From assembly GCF_004054195.1 (NCBI RefSeq), contig NZ_SBIW01000002.1, positions 186,001 to 250,000 of the forward strand: a DNA stretch of 64,000 bases, given 5' to 3'. Position numbers and translations under genes: made by a program. This document shows positions 61,631-64,000 of this stretch, in pieces (positions within the stretch are counted from its first letter, which is position 1; each line of letters begins with the position of its first letter). The notes beneath the pieces are model-generated. The model was not told the origin of the DNA. It saw nothing but the letters and a program-made list of their open reading frames with translations, and searched no databases. Source of the DNA: Mucilaginibacter gilvus (GTDB lineage Bacteria > Bacteroidota > Bacteroidia > Sphingobacteriales > Sphingobacteriaceae).

Positions 61631-62686
61631 ATGAAATTAAAAACCTTTATCCTTTCGGCGGTTATTGTTGCAGCTGCCTGCATTTCTGCCTGTGTAAGCC
61701 CTGCGGCGAAACAGTACGAAGAACCCGCTTTGAGCGATTATTTTAGAGATACTACCTCCGGCGTAAAAAACGGCGGGGTGCAAATGGTGAGCATCAATAC
61801 CCCAAAAGGCAAATTCAAGGTATGGACTAAAAAACTGGGCAACAGCCCCACCATGAAAATATTGCTGCTTAACGGCGGCCCCGGCGCCACGCACGAATAT
61901 TTTGAGTGCATGGAAAGCTTTCTGCCCGGCAAAGGAATTGAACTGATCTACTACGACCAGTTAGGTTGCGGAAACTCTGATAACCCTAAAGATACCACTA
62001 TGTGGAGCCTGCCTCGTTATGTGGAAGAAGTGGAGCAGGTACGGCAAGCCCTGCATTTGGATAAGGACAATTTTTATTTGCTGGGCCACTCCTGGGGTGG
62101 CATTTTGGCTACCGAATACGCTTTAAAATACCAGGCGCATTTAAAAGGCCTTATCATCTCCAATATGATGGTAAGTTGCCCCGATTATGGCAAATATTCG
62201 GAGGTTTTAGCTAAACGGCTCGACCCAAAAGTATTAGCCCAGATCCGCGGTATTGAAGCAAAAAAAGACTATGCAAACCCTAATTATATGGGCCTGCTGC
62301 AACCCAATTTTTATGAAAAGCACATCCTCAGAATGCCAAGCGCCGAGTGGCCTGAACCTGTAACCCGCTCTCTCGGAAAAATGAACCAGTCGTTATATGT
62401 AACCATGCAGGGACCAAGCGAATTCGGTATTGCCGGCAACCTGGTGAACTGGGATCGTAAAAAGGAGATCAAAAGCTTATCTGTACCTACGCTGAGCATC
62501 GGTGCCCAATACGATACCATGGACCCAAAGCACATGGAATGGATAGCCACCCAGGTGCAAAACGGCAGCTACCTGTATTGCGAAAAAGGCAGCCACATGG
62601 CCATGTACGATGATCAGCGCACCTACATGCGCGGCCTTGTCAGATTTATAAAAGCCGTAAATGCGGGAGAGAAAAAAGTAGATTAG
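61631..62686 (+). CDS. Prolyl-iminopeptidase-like lipoprotein (alpha/beta hydrolase)
   Basis: 351 residues from ATG 61631, chosen because it starts a lipoprotein signal (MKLKTFILSAVIVAAACISA, Cys21); the frame is open further upstream without a signal. The alpha/beta hydrolase fold has ILLLNGGPGATHEYFE (oxyanion), nucleophile Ser154 in LLGHSWGGILATEYALKY, acidic residue in SIGAQYDTMD, and His in EKGSHMAMYDD. It matches the proline-iminopeptidase group, cleaving N-terminal proline from peptides. The lipid anchor places it on the envelope. Confidence 0.88.
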   Translation: MKLKTFILSAVIVAAACISACVSPAAKQYEEPALSDYFRDTTSGVKNGGVQMVSINTPKGKFKVWTKKLGNSPTMKILLLNGGPGATHEYFECMESFLPGKGIELIYYDQLGCGNSDNPKDTTMWSLPRYVEEVEQVRQALHLDKDNFYLLGHSWGGILATEYALKYQAHLKGLIISNMMVSCPDYGKYSEVLAKRLDPKVLAQIRGIEAKKDYANPNYMGLLQPNFYEKHILRMPSAEWPEPVTRSLGKMNQSLYVTMQGPSEFGIAGNLVNWDRKKEIKSLSVPTLSIGAQYDTMDPKHMEWIATQVQNGSYLYCEKGSHMAMYDDQRTYMRGLVRFIKAVNAGEKKVD

Positions 62687-62695
62687 TTGATAGAT

Positions 62696-62766
62696 CATGG
62701 TTAGGAAGTTAGTTCGTACTGCCGTCCTATCTTTCTATTATCTATGAACTATCACCCATGAACCAA
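62696..62766. repeat. Word-type repeat between convergent genes
   Basis: gatcatggttaggaagttagt on the left faces ctattatctatgaactatca and cccatgaacc on the right. It fills the gap before the hexosaminidase stop. No gene is present. Confidence 0.45.
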
Positions 62767-62767
62767 T

Positions 62768-64000
62768 CTAAATTGCAGGCTTGGGGTTAGTAGCAGGTCC
62801 TTCGGCCATGTTACCGCCTCGCCCTTTTGAGTCAAAGGCCCTGAATTTCACCAGCCCTTTTGCGTCTACCGGGCTGTTGTAAAGCTTGCTTTTGGCAGTC
62901 GGTTCGGTACCATCCGTGGTGTACCTAATGACGAGGCCGGGGTATTGAATATTACTCAGGTATTTACCATCCTCTAACACAACACCCGGTTTTGGGATGC
63001 GGAAACTGTAACCGCCGTTATAATAAGCCAGCCTCGGCAATTCGCGCTTACCGAGGATGTTCAGAAATTTACTCCAGTCCTCATTATATAAAATACGGGA
63101 TTTAGCGGTATCTCGTTCTGTCGTCCAGGATGGGTCCTTTGCCCAGGCACGTTCCGCAAGGCCAATCAGTTTTGGGAAGATCATATAATCCATTCGTTCG
63201 GCGGTTTTTACGGTTTCGCCCCATAAGGCACCCTGCAGGCCGATGATGTTTTCTTTACCATATTCGGTAAGGCGTTGTTTACCCACAAACAGGTTCCGGT
63301 TAATGGCGATGCCGTTTTTATCTACGTCGGCATTTTTAAAGTAATCGTACGGGATAAATGAGAAGAATTTATCTATCCCCAAATAAGCGCCCCAATAGTA
63401 TCCCGGCTCGTCGAAAGACTTGTAGTTGGCCATATCAAAATACAGGTTTGTAACGCATGTAAGCACTACTTTGTAACCGCCGTTTGCCAGTTTGTAAGCA
63501 AGGTCTTCCTGCCCGTCGCCCAGTACATTGTTCCAAACATCCACCTGCATCCCTTCGTTTACGAACTGCGGGTTGGGTACGTAGGTGGCATGCCCGTCTA
63601 CATTGGTTTTGCGCAGAGCCATTTCTTCCCACCCGGAAAGTTTGATGTTACGTTTCTTCAAAATATCGTTCACCCTGCCGTAGAAGTAATACCAAAGGTC
63701 GCCTGTACCCTGTATCTCGGGATGAGTGGCTTTTAAAGTTAGGTAAGCCGGAGATTTTTCCCATACATGTGCAGGCACCTCGTCGCCACCAAAATGGATA
63801 GCGGGCAGGGGCGCGTTAGCCTCTTTGTACATATTCACCAGGTCACCGACCACGGTCTCAATATAGTTATAGGTAGACGGCAGCGATACATCGATCACGT
63901 TATCATTCCAGTACTGTACCGAGCGGTAATCCGATTTATCGTTCAGGTCGCGCAGCAAATTATGCTCTGCGCCGGCTTTATCACCAGCAGCCAATAAACG
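62768..64000 (-). CDS. GH20 beta-N-acetylhexosaminidase, 5' part missing
   Basis: 410 residues visible; the N-terminus lies beyond the window edge, as the frame is open to 64000. The GH20 catalytic Asp-Glu pair is in IHFGGDEVPAHVWEKSPAYL. Other barrel segments are LSGWEEMALRKTNVDGHATY, LGIDKFFSFIPYDYFKNADV and LQGALWGETVKTAERMDYMI. A C-terminal beta domain with VIRYTTDGTEPTAKSKLYNS is like the chitobiase C-terminal module. It removes terminal N-acetylhexosamine from chitin or glycan chains. The signal peptide and N-terminal domain cannot be judged here. Confidence 0.92.
   Translation of the reverse strand, partial: RLLAAGDKAGAEHNLLRDLNDKSDYRSVQYWNDNVIDVSLPSTYNYIETVVGDLVNMYKEANAPLPAIHFGGDEVPAHVWEKSPAYLTLKATHPEIQGTGDLWYYFYGRVNDILKKRNIKLSGWEEMALRKTNVDGHATYVPNPQFVNEGMQVDVWNNVLGDGQEDLAYKLANGGYKVVLTCVTNLYFDMANYKSFDEPGYYWGAYLGIDKFFSFIPYDYFKNADVDKNGIAINRNLFVGKQRLTEYGKENIIGLQGALWGETVKTAERMDYMIFPKLIGLAERAWAKDPSWTTERDTAKSRILYNEDWSKFLNILGKRELPRLAYYNGGYSFRIPKPGVVLEDGKYLSNIQYPGLVIRYTTDGTEPTAKSKLYNSPVDAKGLVKFRAFDSKGRGGNMAEGPATNPKPAI

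Overview
The window looks like a chromosomal segment of a Bacteroidetes bacterium of the Sphingobacteriaceae type (Mucilaginibacter/Pedobacter-like). Supporting signs are a gliding-motility-type C-terminal sorting domain, a GLPGLI protein paired with an outer-membrane receptor, the long three-domain form of IspG, the parA-parB-DUF5683-dapB-lepB gene order, DUF4159/BatA-type genes, few visible Shine-Dalgarno sites, and many short palindromic repeats between genes. The genus is inferred from protein style only. No rRNA, tRNA, CRISPR array, prophage or complete insertion sequence was seen.

Layout. 1-7.4 kb: a truncated VOC protein, a GntP-family permease, two alpha/beta hydrolases, a glycine-zipper protein, a divergent PAS histidine kinase and receiver protein, and a GIY-YIG nuclease gene bracketed by palindromes. 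7.5-19.1 kb: dnaK, an AT-rich four-helix membrane protein of unknown function, DoxX-like and AraC genes, a GNAT acetyltransferase, ispG, a beta-hydroxyacid dehydrogenase, a lipoprotein and an APH-type kinase. 19.2-35.2 kb is the most structured part. A YoeB toxin-antitoxin pair, tldE-tldD, and a MoxR/DUF58/BatA/DUF4175-like/membrane-protein operon lie on the minus strand. Divergent from them on the plus strand are a DUF4159 gene, a GYF-RDD membrane gene and a second tldD-tldE pair. Both TldD proteins begin with a twin-arginine-like leader, so the two pairs may act outside the cytoplasm together with the MoxR-linked membrane proteins.

35.4-47.2 kb: GLPGLI and receptor, a second GYF-RDD protein, a PspC/LiaF-like pair, an SDR enzyme, mlaE-mlaF lipid-transport genes, a methyltransferase, a lipoprotein and a Gfo/Idh/MocA oxidoreductase. 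47.5-52.1 kb: the parA-parB-DUF5683-dapB-lepB operon. 52.4-64 kb: an FMN reductase, three tandem paralogous exported proteins, a large T9SS-type secreted protein, a sorbosone-dehydrogenase-like lipoprotein, a TonB-dependent receptor, a prolyl-iminopeptidase-like lipoprotein and a truncated GH20 hexosaminidase.

The least explained layer is the repeats. A ~132-bp non-coding sequence occurs twice, 10.8 kb apart and in opposite orientation. Four copies of a ~30-bp palindrome surround the GIY-YIG gene in alternating orientation. 'Word' repeats, made of near-tandem short words facing their reverse complement, fill many gaps; similar sequence is read in frame at two places inside ispG and at the N-terminus of the Gfo/Idh gene.
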